Shown piece after piece: positions 10,964 through 20,383 of a stretch of DNA of 64,000 bases. The stretch is from Bremia lactucae (lineage: Eukaryota; Oomycota; Peronosporomycetes; Peronosporales; Peronosporaceae). Made by a program: the position numbers and the translations under genes. The notes below the pieces were generated by a model, which was not told where the DNA came from, ran no database searches, and worked only from the letters and a program-made list of their open reading frames with translations. Each line of letters starts with the position of its first letter. The first letter of the stretch is position 1. The stretch covers positions 2,538,356-2,602,355 of the forward strand of contig NC_090613.1 of the NCBI RefSeq assembly GCF_004359215.1, in the 5' to 3' direction.

Positions 10964-12006
10964 ATTTCTTTTCTCTACCGAGATGACCACCAATGACAGT
11001 GTCGTGTGCTTCATAGAGGATTCGGTATTTCAATTCTCATCATGAGGAACAACGACTCGCGGAGGTCCGCGATGTCTGTGCAATAAAGCAACATGTTGTA
11101 ATCGATATAAAATCGATGTAACCTTGCACGCAAACGTGCCGGTAATTTAATACCTGAATCCAAGTTCTTTAAAGCTCGTAGCAGAGCTACACACTGTTTA
11201 TCCTTGGCGTAAGCCGAACGGATTAATGCAGGAATAGGTGACGAGATAGTCGTTAAATGAGAAAGCTCATAATCCGGCCTGGGTGATAACGCATCGGCCA
11301 AAGCATTTTGCTTTCCGGGTTTATACTTCACCTCGAAGTAGTATTCCGCAAGAAAGGATAGCCATCGGACCATTCTCTTTGAGAGATGGGGCGATTTAGT
11401 CGCCGTGCGTAATGACGCGTGATCTGTATAAATCACAAACGGCTTAGAGCCGAGCAGATGAACTCTAAATTTGACGAGAGCATACTCCATAGCAAGTAAC
11501 TCTTTGTCATGAACTGGGTAGTTCTTTACCGCAGCTTTAAGCTGTCTAGACTTGAACGCAATAACGCGTTTATGCTCATCGACATCTGTTTGTAACAGAG
11601 CACTGCCAATGGCAAAATCTGATCCATCACAGACGACACTGAAAGGCCAGTTTGGGTTCGGCATGGCCAAAATCGGGGCATGGATAAGAAAGACTACTCT
11701 TGACTGCTCGAAAAGCATTATTTTCGGTGCTAGTCCAGCACCATTCTGTTTCCTTTTTAAGAAGACTAGATAATGGCCTAGCCATTTCAGCGTAATTTTC
11801 CCTATATTTGTGTTAATAATTGGCGAGACCCAACCACTTACGCAAATCCTTAAGTTTTTTGGAACCGGCCAATCTACTATGGCTTTTACCTTAGCGGGAT
11901 CCGCTCTAAGGCCTCGCTTTCCAATGAAGCATCCTAAAATAGGAATTTCGTCTGCGCCAAAATTGCATTTAGATGCATTGCAAACAGTTTGTTTGTGCGC
12001 GTGCAC
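10964..12006 (-). pseudogene. B1 element: RNase H and integrase start
   Basis: Right-copy equivalent of 5163-6205. It holds a 331-codon open frame (12006-11011) with RNase H D-E-D residues in VVCDGSDFAIGS, VHDKELLAMEYAL and VIYTDHASLRT, followed past its stop by the first integrase zinc-binding residues (HLGREK). The integrase core and C-terminal domains are deleted, with the breakpoint inside the 3' LTR. RT to RNase H is one of the best-preserved coding stretches in the window. This fits relatively recent loss of function, but no age was calculated. Confidence 0.8.
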
Positions 12007-12634
12007 TCGAGCACTGCTCGCAAATGGTGTAAATGATTTTCCATATCCGATCGACCCTGCTCCGCACGACTATGGACAAAAATGTCATCGAAATAAGTAT
12101 GTGCATAACCTCGATGAGGCCGAAACGGTTGCGTCACTAGACGATTAAATGTTGCCGGGGCGTTGGAAAGCCCTTGTGGCATAACCAGCCACTCCCATAA
12201 CATGCCGCTTGGGGTGCTAACCGCTGTAAGCGGGATATCGCTAGCTCGCATGATCAATTAATAGTTACCATCGAGTAAGTACAATGCACTGTAAATTGTA
12301 CATCCCACCATATTATTTTGAAGAACATCCTTTCTAGGAATAAGGGTTTGAGCTGGTATAGTGACAGCATTAAGCTTATTATAAGCATGTACAATGCGCC
12401 GTTTACCATTTGGCTTTTTGACACAAAATGTCGGTGTCGAATGAGGAGATTTGCTCTCTCGTACCATTCCAGCCTCGTGCTTAGCACGGAAGAAATCATC
12501 AATGACGTCACACTGCTCCCTTGGTCTAGGCCAGTGTTTTGTGACACAGTATTTGGTTCCCGGAACCAAGTCAATTTCATGACGAACACCTCTATTCGGA
12601 AGTAACACATATGGTGGATTATTTCATACCACAT
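11934..12634 (-). pseudogene. B1 element: reverse transcriptase
   Basis: Frames 12608-12258 and 12257-11934 together give RT from HEIDLVPGTKYCVTKHWPRP to the polymerase box YFDDIFVHS and on to the thumb. A single break at 12257/12258 interrupts the DGNY block. The palm-domain aspartates and the STPSGMLWEWLVMPQGLSNA block are present. RT copies element RNA into DNA inside the particle. The upstream neighbour is the long linker 12624-13511; the downstream neighbour is RNase H in the same polyprotein. Confidence 0.82.
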
Positions 12635-13511
12635 CTTGGAATTTCTTGATTAAGGAATAAATTGGATCCGTAGTATCCTTAAGGATCGATGACCCACTCC
12701 GCGCACTAAGTGCATTTTTTGTGTCATCCAGGACAGCTTCGTCTAGAAGTGACGATGAGTTTAACTCAACCATAGGTCGAATGACCACCAGTCTAGATAA
12801 GTCACCAGCTTTTAAGGCTCGACTGCACTCATCAATAGACATTTCGTCTAGCTCTAAAAGAGCATATAACGAAGGGATTGCCGCAAGGCTAACTCCCCCC
12901 TCAATGTTACCGATTACGCCATTTACAAGCGTATGTACTTGCTCACTCGTATCACTTTGGGAGGGTATACACGCTTCGTGTCCATCCTGTCTAAAAGTGG
13001 AGACAATACGCCTCTTAGAGGCCGGGACATTCACGTCCCCGGGTTTTCCAACCTGTATTGGTTCTATACAAGACATGGTGTCTAATTTGACATCCGACAA
13101 GTAGTTAGGTAACTCAACTTCCTTATCCAGCGAACGTTTACGTGTCGCTTCACGTGCATTAGGAGAGTTTGACCCGAAATGCCCTGGCGAACTGCCAATA
13201 GCGTCACTATTGACACTCAGTATGGTGCCACCTCGGCCGACCACACTCGGTGGACTAAGACGTGCCACTCCACGTATCTCAGGGATATTGCACCCTTGAT
13301 GATTCGGCCTTAGGCCAACAATGCTTTCAGCATTTAGTGAATCGTTATTATAACGAGTGTCACTCGATGGAGAATGTGCCGTTCCACTTATTTCTGCTGA
13401 GTCGGGATAAGAATTAATGTTTTTAACATTAATTTTAGAGTTTATTAACTCAGACATGCCAATGTCTAAAACACTGACAGACTCATTCAATGATCCGCGC
13501 CAATAGCGCAT
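12624..13511 (-). CDS. B1 element: long protease-RT linker frame (295 codons)
   Basis: One of the longest uninterrupted frames in the window. It starts after the protease tail with [20 protein letters not shown], runs through a Ser/Pro/Asn-rich stretch, and ends with [14 protein letters not shown] just before RT. B2 has the same start block (SVSVLDVGMSKLINSN, about 41965) and the same central blocks. Conserved linkers here are normal parts of gypsy Pol. No domain or catalytic motif is visible. The methionine at 13511 is simply the first in the frame; translation would come from upstream Gag-Pol. Confidence 0.6.
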   Translation of the reverse strand: MRYWRGSLNESVSVLDIGMSELINSKINVKNINSYPDSAEISGTAHSPSSDTRYNNDSLNAESIVGLRPNHQGCNIPEIRGVARLSPPSVVGRGGTILSVNSDAIGSSPGHFGSNSPNAREATRKRSLDKEVELPNYLSDVKLDTMSCIEPIQVGKPGDVNVPASKRRIVSTFRQDGHEACIPSQSDTSEQVHTLVNGVIGNIEGGVSLAAIPSLYALLELDEMSIDECSRALKAGDLSRLVVIRPMVELNSSSLLDEAVLDDTKNALSARSGSSILKDTTDPIYSLIKKFQDVV

Positions 13512-13838
13512 TGTTGCCTAGCAAAGGTGGGTTCATGACTCTCCAAAACTTTGCTAGGAACATTGCGCGTGGCGCCTAAGGTCTTAGGCCTCCAATCGAT
13601 CCATAGCTCATGGTGTTCTAACCAGGCCATACCAAGGATGAGATCATATCTCGAATCCACATCAAGGAACCTCTGGTCCCTGGGAGATAATAAATTTCAC
13701 GTGCTCAAGCCCGAATAAGGTTTTGAGCTTGTCATAAGCGGCGCGTTGCGCTTCTAATAATTCTGGAACCTCTTCCATTTTCGTGACAAATTAGTCTTGT
13801 AAAGACTCAGGCGTAGATTGACTACGAGTGCTTCCAGG
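13512..13838 (-). pseudogene. B1 element: Gag start fused to protease tail by internal deletion
   Basis: Minus strand from 13778: MEEVPELLEAQRAAYDKLKT, a plausible Gag start just inside the primer site. It is followed after about 30 codons by RYDLILGMAWLEHHELWIDW, the protease C-terminal block (about 13650-13590). The whole Gag body, its zinc knuckle and the protease active site are missing, although B2 still shows them (41261-41377 and about 41563). The primer site, minus TGGAAGCACTCGTAG at about 13822-13836, lies next to the LTR end. The element was therefore non-autonomous even before the integrase deletion, if the Gag loss came first. Confidence 0.65.
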
Positions 13839-14321
13839 TCTAGCGGAGCTACCTCGCTCCTAAAGTCAGAGGAAGACTTTCAGACTCAGAGAGTCACTTA
13901 GTTCTATTGAACTAATGAGTTTAACAACTCACGGAGTCGTACAAGCTATTAAAGCTTAAGGAATCCTGGTTCAAGGGAATCAGGGGCTCGTAGAACCAAG
14001 TGGCAACTAGTGCCCAAGAGGATATACCTTAGAAAGGCTTCTATCTCTTACAGATCAATGCGCAAGCCTTAGAAAGGCACTTAACGCTTTAAGATCAAAA
14101 GAAGAACTGCACTTTATTTATTATTTAAATCTAAAGCCTTACCCTAGCTAAATAAAAATAGATTTTGGCCGCCAGATATAAATCTGGCGGCGACCACATT
14201 TATTACCCATGATAAATGGGATTTAAGTAACTCACTATTTTAAAATTAGATACAAGGGTATCTACCCATAAAGTAAATGTACCACAATAACGGTTCTCCA
14301 ACCGATGTGTGTTCCATTACA
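13839..14321 (-). repeat. LTR-B, complete 5' LTR of B1
   Basis: A 483-bp LTR. The minus-strand reading starts TGTAATGGAACAC and ends GCTCCGCTAGA (TACA in sister copies). It is flanked on its outer side by AACGG (14322-14326), which matches AACGG at 10677-10681 beyond the other LTR. Other copies: the fragments at 4881-5162 and 10682-10963, and a diverged copy at 46104-46580. It has many short near-palindromic blocks, including a GCCGCCAGAT-type dyad around 14168-14190. Confidence 0.8.
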
Positions 14322-14734
14322 AACGGGGTGTATCGTTACATGAAATTAATACTTACAGGTTGTTAAATAATATATTATCTAAAAGGTAGGGAATATTCGG
14401 AAAGCTTATCCATTGGTAGATATAGGCCATCATATCTACTTTTTCTGCGGTCCAGTCAGCACTGGATGCGCGCAAAGAGAGAAAGACAGATAAGGCTCTA
14501 CTGCATGTTTTGTATTAGTTTATAATTAAGTTAGTATTTAATAGATTGAAATAAAAGAACTTAATTATATTAAATACAGTTTTCTTTTAACCCTCTTTAA
14601 AGCAAGTCATTTAAAAAGAGTCTTCCTCTGCACGTACTAGTGTACGTGAAGTGACGTGAGGCACCACTCGCACTAAAGCAGTGCGAAGTGGACTTGTACT
14701 GAAGCAGTACAAGTCGGCAGTGCCTCGTTACATC

Positions 14735-14989
14735 ATGGATCGTTTGGAGAATGTCGACTATGATCAAGTTGGCTCTGAAATTCAGCGACACAAACAAGTG
14801 GAAGATGGCTGTGTCGCGTAACAGCAGATCGAACACATGGCACAGCCGACGGACATGTCAACGGCGATAACCGGACTTCGTGTGCAAGATCAATTGGTTA
14901 CCGTTTGGGTTAAAGTAGTCTCCTTAGATTTAAAAATCGACGACTACATGCTCAAGAGGGTCGTCGTTTATCGCATGAGATCACTGTTA
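14735..14989 (+). pseudogene. Unrecognised coding relic next to LTR-A
   Basis: Starting two bases after the LTR end, the frame reads 28 codons to a stop, then EHMAQPTDMSTAITGLRVQD and about 40 more codons to TAG at about 14987. The segment VTVWVKVVSLDLKIDDYMLK has the hydrophobic alternation of a beta-rich domain such as a retropepsin flank, but no DTG/DSG is present. I do not recognise it. It could be the internal region of another retroelement. The interval 14990-15103 holds nothing I can identify. Confidence 0.3.
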
Positions 14990-15103
14990 TAGGTGACAAT
15001 ACATGTGATTATCATGTGATGACGTGCGATAGCCGGATTTCACGAGCTATAATATTTTCTAGCCATGAAAAGACGATTGCGAGACTGACAATATGACTAA
15101 GAG

Positions 15104-15623
15104 TGTAACGGCTAAAGTTTCCCTAAACCCCGTTAAGTACACTTGGTGTACTTAATTACTTAAATAAAGTAGTTAGACCCACCACTCGGGTGTGGTTCAC
15201 ATTTGTGATCAACTCTTGTGTATGTGACGCACATAGGTGCATTCACATTAGGAGGAATGACGGCTAGCGTCATCCGTTACGCAAGGTATCTAGAAAGATA
15301 GCTCGCAATTCTTAATAGTGTTATCTACAGATATGACATTTGGATTGGTAAAAATAGGTATTTATATTTATTTATATATTTTTTACGATTAAATATAATT
15401 CAGTCTGAAAATTACTTCTACTTAGTAAGTGCGCACGCGGTGCCGGATTACCGCTCCCGTGACGACACTTTACTAGAGTACTTAGTGCGTTGGGTGAGGT
15501 CGCTAAGGCGCCCACCACAACTAACTCACTGCACGCAAGAGAAGACGGTCTAACGGCTTCCTCACTGTGCTAGGGTGTGTGTCTAAGTAGAGTGTGGCCG
15601 CATTAAGACATGCCCGCCTACCC
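15104..15623 (+). repeat. LTR-C, 5' LTR of element C3
   Basis: It starts TGTAACGGCTAAAG and ends just before the TTGGTAGCAC primer site. It shares its body with LTR-C copies at 19803-20340, 35850-36391, 45351-45788 and 45843-46866. Landmarks in order: GTACACTTGGTGTAC dyad, the ATGACGG-CTAGCGTCAT dyad near 15257-15273, an AT-rich block at 15355-15405, then a GC-richer 3' half. Orientation is fixed by the Gag that follows and by a polypurine tract beside the opposite LTR of the family. The exact 3' terminus is uncertain by about 10 bases. Confidence 0.75.
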
Positions 15624-15642
15624 TTGGTAGCACTTGAAATCC
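15624..15642 (+). other. Primer binding site of C3
   Basis: TTGGTAGCACTTGAAATCC follows the LTR. The core TGGTAGCAC is the same as in A1 (2562-2576) and C4 (20341), which supports both the LTR end and the plus orientation of C3. Confidence 0.6.
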
Positions 15643-15678
15643 TTCAGACGACCCGCATCTCTGCGAGTGTACGTGAGG

Positions 15679-16790
15679 ATGAGCCTCAACATCGATTGGG
15701 CTCATTTTCCCTACCTCTCCGAACATCATCGGGAGGTGTCAGGTCACATGGCGCAGGGACTTTGTGGACAAGCCCTGACCAGGCTCTTGGGCAGTCCTCC
15801 TACGAAACATGGTGCTCAGTTCGAGCAGTTTGAGGAATTCGTGCTCGGACAGCGAAAAGCCGCGTCCGAGGCACAGAGCCATGCTGCGGCGGCGACCGTC
15901 ACTCAGACTCAGGATGAGCTGAGGCTACGCAGGCTCGGAGCGAGCCTCTTAACTGGACTGTAGAGATGCCATTCGGATGGACCCGCCCAAGTTCGCTGGA
16001 ACTGCAGCGCTATACAGGCTACGATATTGTCATGCGTGACTTGCATTGCTACACAATCTGTGAGCGTCGACACAATTACATACAACAATCCGGTGTGGCA
16101 AGGAGTCCACCGCGAAATGTCTCGGATATTGCGCGCAAGAAATTTTGGCGAGCACAGATATCCCTGAACAACAACAACAACAATAGGGCAATAACTTATA
16201 CTGGCGTGCTCAAACGAACGTTACGGACTCGGAGCAATGCGGTGTCGCGCAGCTCATCGAGGACGACAGCCGGATGGTATCGTACGCTCTTTCGCACCTG
16301 CGCGGTAAGGCTTCAGAGTGGGCTTACTCGGCGCTAATGGCGGACGTTAAGGCGTTCCCCACATGGGCGATCTTTAAGACAAGATTCGCACCATGTACCA
16401 GCCGCCGAACAACGAAGTGTTGCTTCAGGCGCGCTTCTTTCGAGCGCGACAACGAAGTGATCTCTGCAAGAATTTGTGAAGGAGATGCGCTCGCAGTCGG
16501 CGTCCATTACCGTAGGTCCGATTCCAGAGCACATTGAGGTGCCCACATTTATGAACGGACAACGGCATGGGCCATCGCGACAGGCCCTTTTCAGAAAGGT
16601 GCAGTCGACGATGGAAGAGGCAATCCAAATTGCCTTGGTTGAGGAGCAATCCTACAACAGTGCCTCGGTGACAGCTTGGTATAAGCCGTCGGCCGAGAGG
16701 TCAGATGTCCCATGGGTTGGGCAATGCAGACGTTGTCTGCTATTAATGCGTCAGCGGCCATGTGATGGCTCGCTGCTATGACAGGGTCCC
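15679..16790 (+). pseudogene. C3 element: Gag, interrupted
   Basis: ATG at 15679 starts MSLNIDWAHFPYLSEHHREV and stays open to 15963, with EFVLGQRKAASEAQSHAAAA in a helical region. The capsid then continues in other frames: SYALSHLRGKASEWAYSALM (about 16277) and ALFRKVQSTMEEAIQIALVE (about 16586). Compared with C4, about 200 bases (roughly 16013-16215) are inserted after the GTAA block, including a CAA-repeat run near 16170-16187. The zinc knuckle, intact in C4 (CGKRGHMITRC), is degraded here. The gene packages element RNA in family members; this copy is dead. Confidence 0.75.
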
Positions 16791-17981
16791 TGCTGGGGCA
16801 TAGATGCCCAGCAAGAGGACTCCCTTCCCAAAGGGCGATGGCAACAACCAGCGTGCGAGACGCATGAGTTCTGTACCGACCGCTGGGGGGTCGGTAAATG
16901 CAGGAGCGCAGTAGGGGCAGGATGTCCTACTGACGCGGACTCTGAAGCTACCCCAAAGTTCAGAGTTTTCGAACAAATGAGTAGCATGGTCCCTGAGGTC
17001 TCGAAATTTCGGACCTCAACCCTGCAGGTCTATAGCGCTCAAGTACGAGGCTATAGCCAGGTGATGACCCTCCATGAGAATTCGAGTGCATCACAAATTT
17101 GAAAAGCTCGCGGCTCTAAAACAGAGACCGACGGTGTTTAAGTCGCTTTGTCAGGGTGGCAAGCGAGAAGAGGCGAACGTTCGTTAGCGATCGGCGCGCT
17201 CGTAAAGCCTGAGGGAGTTCAGGTAGAATTCGTCTTCGGCTTTAGTGACTTCTCTTGTCTAGAGAAGTTCACAGTGCCAGGTATGGAGAGCCCGTATGAC
17301 CTCATCCCAGGCATACCAAGGTTGGCAAAACACCAACTATGGATAGACTACAGTTGCGAGCTCTACGCAGGACACAGGAAAGGTTGTGCGCCTGCGTGAA
17401 GCGTATGCAACTGATGCCGTATCGAGCAAAGTTAAGGAAGCGTTGATGGAATGTCAAACGTCACCAAGTCCTGCCCAGCTCGTAGAGACTGGCGTAGTGA
17501 AAAAAGATGATGACAAGTAGTCATGCGTCCAATTGTCCTGCACAGAGACAAGAGCCTGTGGCAGTAGATAGCGAGCTGACAAGAAGTCAAGCCTCGCATG
17601 CACCGGCACAGTGCCTAGACCCTGGTGCGGTTGGAATGGGTGCGTTAGCCAGGAATGCAACTGCACCCGCGTCCCAGTCAAAGGTTGTGGTGACTTGAAA
17701 AACGAAAAACCGACAGATTAGGACGATCAAAGGCACGTCAAAAAAGTGAATTTTGGATTAGTTCCTTTTTAAGAGGACGGGCCTTCGAACGAGGTGTTCG
17801 AGGCCGTCAAAGACGAAATTGCGGAGGCATCCTCAGTTGATATGCTCCGGCAAGTCTTTAAATCTGATGAGGAGATAGTAAATCTTTACGAGATATCGTG
17901 GGATCTGTTTCTTGCTGAATAAGAGGAAGGACAGATCCACTAAATAGTCACACCAGTTTCAGAAGAGGACTTAATGGACTG
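16791..17981 (+). pseudogene. C3 element: protease and linker
   Basis: The plus strand retains protease-region blocks shared with C4: a stretch at 17030-17100 with VMTLHEN, KREEANVR (about 17163), SLAIGALVKPEGVQVEFVFG, ESPYDLIPGIPRLAKHQLWI and a Ser/Ala-rich linker. The catalytic D-S/T-G cannot be found in any frame, so it is either lost or in an unaligned stretch near 17000. The DLIPGIPRLAKH block equals the protease tail of the other families. The linker up to 17980 includes the segment AEASSVDMLRQVFKSDEEIV, also found as a detached fragment at 56520-56600. Confidence 0.65.
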
Positions 17982-18893
17982 TTGCTCGTCATCCACAATG
18001 GACGAGAGCGTCATAAAAACGAAAAAAAACTGTTCGCTGCTCAAATATGGGATGCCTTGGAGGACAGCCCGTTTAATGAAATTCTGTGGAAACATCGTGA
18101 TGTTTTTCCAGAAGAAGTTCCGAGCCACCTACCAGTAGATAAATGCATCGGGAACGAACTGGACCTCGACCTGGCACTAAGTATTGTGTGACCAGGCAAT
18201 AGCCGTTGCCAAAAGAGCAAGTCGATTTTATCGATGATTTCTTCGACAAACAAGCCAAGGCGGGACAAATGCGTGAGAGAAAATCGCCTCACTGCAGCAC
18301 GACCTTTTGGTCGCGTAAAAAAAGGCACAGGTGGATAGCTGAACACGGCGGCCATACCGGTGCAGACGCCAATCCCGCGGAAATATGTTCTCTTGAACTC
18401 CACGGGAAAGTCAACTATCGTTTCCGCGTTGAATTTAAGATGGCTACTATCAGGTTCTCATGAGAGAGTCCGATGTAGCCAAAACAGCTGTTAGCACCCA
18501 CATTGGTATGCTTTGGGAGTGGCGTGTGATGCCCCAAGGTTTAAAAAAACACCAGCGACATTGAACCGAGTGGTGGCTCACGTGATGTGTCAGCACCGTG
18601 TCTACGCACCCCATTACTTTGACGATGTATTCGTGCGTAGTAGGGCCGAGGACAGGCTGACCGAATAGAGTCGCACAAGCGCCATCTCGACGCTGTGTTG
18701 TAGAATTTGGGTGACTCCCAATCGTACGTCAACTTGCAAAAGTGCGTCATTGGGTCCCCGAGATACATGTGCTGGGCTGCATCGTAGGTACGAGTAGACC
18801 CAGACAAGGAAAAATCGGTAAAGGAATGGCCAATTCCACGACATGTGATGCATTTGCGCCAATTCCTAGGGCTCGCTAATCATTTGCATAAAT
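17982..18893 (+). pseudogene. C3 element: reverse transcriptase, cut by inversion breakpoint
   Basis: Pieces in order: WKHRDVFPEEVPSHLPVDKC (about 18087), QVDFIDDFFDKQAKAGQMRE (about 18215), MRESDVAKTAVSTHIGMLWE with WRVMPQG (about 18460-18540), and the catalytic box, whose DNA at 18610-18640 reads HYFDDVFVRS. Frameshifts separate them. The sequence ends in the RT-RNase H connection at TTGCATAAATA and continues at 50513 on the minus strand, where the matching RNase H lies. The break at 18893/18894 is described under the inversion. Confidence 0.78.
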
Positions 18894-18894
18894 A

Positions 18895-19760
18895 CTGACC
18901 CCGATTGTTTTTTTACGATCCGCCTCGCCGTTGCAAAATCGCAACGGCGTCGGATCCGCACCTTTGCTGTTCTTAGCGAGAGGTCGGTCTTTTCGCTCAG
19001 TGTTTTTAGGCACTGGCCGTGGGGCACTAGACTCATAGGCGTAGTCGCCCGTCTCTGGGCAACGATAACCTTTTTGTAACCGTTTGTAAAAACTTGAAGA
19101 TCGAGGTTTCACGCTCTCTACATACGAGAATTCCATGGGTTCTGGATCTCCATTTTCTGGGCGCATCGGTGGACGACATGCACCATAGTAAACGAAATCC
19201 TGTTTCAGGCTGAAGTCCTCCTGATCCGCTATAGCGATCGCTTGGTCGAGCGACTCTAATTCTAGCCGGAACAGGTGGGTCTAAACAGGTCCGTCTGCTA
19301 GACTTTTGATAAACACAGTTTCCTGTGTTTGTTCATCAATTGAATGACTCACGATACAACTGACCTGGTATCGTGTATGTTGGGCATCAGCGTGAATGTC
19401 ACGCTTGCCCTGCTTCAAATCCAACAGCTGTTCGAGCCCTGAGATCGGCGCGTGGTGGCTCAAATGTTTGTCTGAGCCGGATCTTAAAGACCTCATACGA
19501 TCCAAAGGCTAATGTGTCGTGAAGCTTGAGCCCCTAGGCCCAAGATTTGGCACGCTGCTAAGTCGGACATGTCAAATTTCACTTTAGTCGCATCATCACT
19601 GATACGGCGAGCTTCTATGGTGTCGTCTAACACGACGAACCATCTCAAAAGGGAGTCGCCTTTGACTGCCTTAAGCTTAGAAATCTCGGTCTTTAATAGC
19701 TTTCGGGTCGACGCAAAAGCCTCAGCAGTTCAAACTTGTGAGCTGGATTAAGCCAACTTT
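18895..19760 (-). pseudogene. D2 element: Gag (5' half, displaced by inversion)
   Basis: Minus frames 19505-19281 and 19166-18876 carry QGKRDIHADAQHTRYQVSCI, VFIKSLADGPV and PEPMEFSYVESVKPRSSSFY, matching the D1 Gag almost block for block. The zinc knuckle is damaged: only GYRCPETGDYAYES remains where CX2CX4HX4C is expected. The 5' end of Gag and the 5' LTR are missing beyond 19760, where LTR-C sequence begins. Its continuation (protease onward) is at 50514 on the plus strand. Confidence 0.75.
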
Positions 19761-19802
19761 AGCCCGTTACACACATAGTGCTTTACAACTAATCACTTTA
19801 CA
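19748..19802. repeat. Short inverted LTR-C tip beside C4
   Basis: GCCAACTTTAGCCCGTTACA (about 19750-19769) is the reverse complement of the LTR-C start, separated by about 33 bases from the intact start TGTAACGAGCTAAAGTTGCC of the C4 LTR. Together they form an imperfect 20-bp inverted repeat. It may be the stub of an older LTR-C into or beside which C4 inserted. Confidence 0.5.
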
Positions 19803-20340
19803 TGTAACGAGCTAAAGTTGCCCTATGTTTCACAATCCTCGTTAAGTACACATTATGAATTTCAGGGGATGGTCAATTACTTGAGTGAAGTAATTAGACC
19901 CACTACTTGGGTGTGGGTCATATTGTTACTCACCCTTGTGTAGGTTCATATTGTTATCCACCCTTGTGTATGTGATGCACATAGATTCATTCACATTTGA
20001 AGGGGTGACGCCTAGCGTCATCCAAGATACGAGGTATTTATAATAATACGCTCGGAGCTGGAATTTAGGTTTGGTTAAAATTGGTATTATATTTAATGCG
20101 ATTAAATATAAAGCAGTCTGAAAACTATTTTCTACTTAGTAAGTGCGCACGAGGAGTCGGAAAACCGCTCCCGTGACGACACTTCACTAGAGTACTTAGT
20201 GCGTTGGGTGAGGTCGCTAAGGCGCATACCACAACTACTACCTCACTGTACGCAAGAGATGACGGTCTAACCGCTTCCTCGCTGTGCTAGGGTGTGTGTC
20301 GAAGTAGAGCGTGGCCGCATTAAGACATGCCCGCTTACCC
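19803..20340 (+). repeat. LTR-C, 5' LTR of element C4
   Basis: A 538-bp LTR from TGTAACGAGCTAAAG to the base before TTGGTAGCAC. It has the family landmarks: the TGACGCCTAGCGTCA dyad near 20005-20019, the AT-rich middle and the CCGCTCCCGTGACGACACTT block near 20166. This copy has a local tandem duplication of about 28 bases (GGTTCATATTGTTATCCACC type) around 19920-19975 that the other copies lack. Confidence 0.75.
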
Positions 20341-20383
20341 TTGGTAGCACTTCACGACCTGCATCTCTGAGCCTGTCAGTGAC

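Larger units (their letters stand above)
8344..13192. repeat. Near-identical direct repeat, right copy (partner 2545-7391)
   Basis: The right-hand copy begins at the first base after the gap, in the primer-site region of element A1, and continues unbroken into the remainder of B1. It is the more informative copy, because its right part (13193 onward) is present and gives the B1 protease, Gag remnant and 5' LTR. If the two copies are one locus, the real window is about 5.8 kb shorter than presented. Confidence 0.9.
10674..14732 (+). repeat. Solo LTR-A interrupted by element B1
   Basis: TGTAACGG (10674-10681) continues at 14327 with GGTGTATCGTTACATG and ends at CTCGTTACA (14732). Without the B1 insertion (10682-14321) and one AACGG copy, this is an LTR-A in plus orientation, opposite to 8378-8820. 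No primer site follows on the right and no polypurine tract precedes on the left, so I call it solo. The 14600-14720 stretch is a clear reverse complement of 2600-2720. Confidence 0.75.

Noticed and set aside
2545..13192. Biological tandem duplication as the explanation of the repeat
   Set aside because: Both repeat edges coincide with the gap edges and the differences cluster at the contig tips, which an assembly overlap explains more simply. Left open pending read depth.
18876..19505. A separate truncated D element nested in C3
   Set aside because: It has no LTR or target duplication at 18895, and its missing half starts exactly at 50514. The inversion accounts for both ends.
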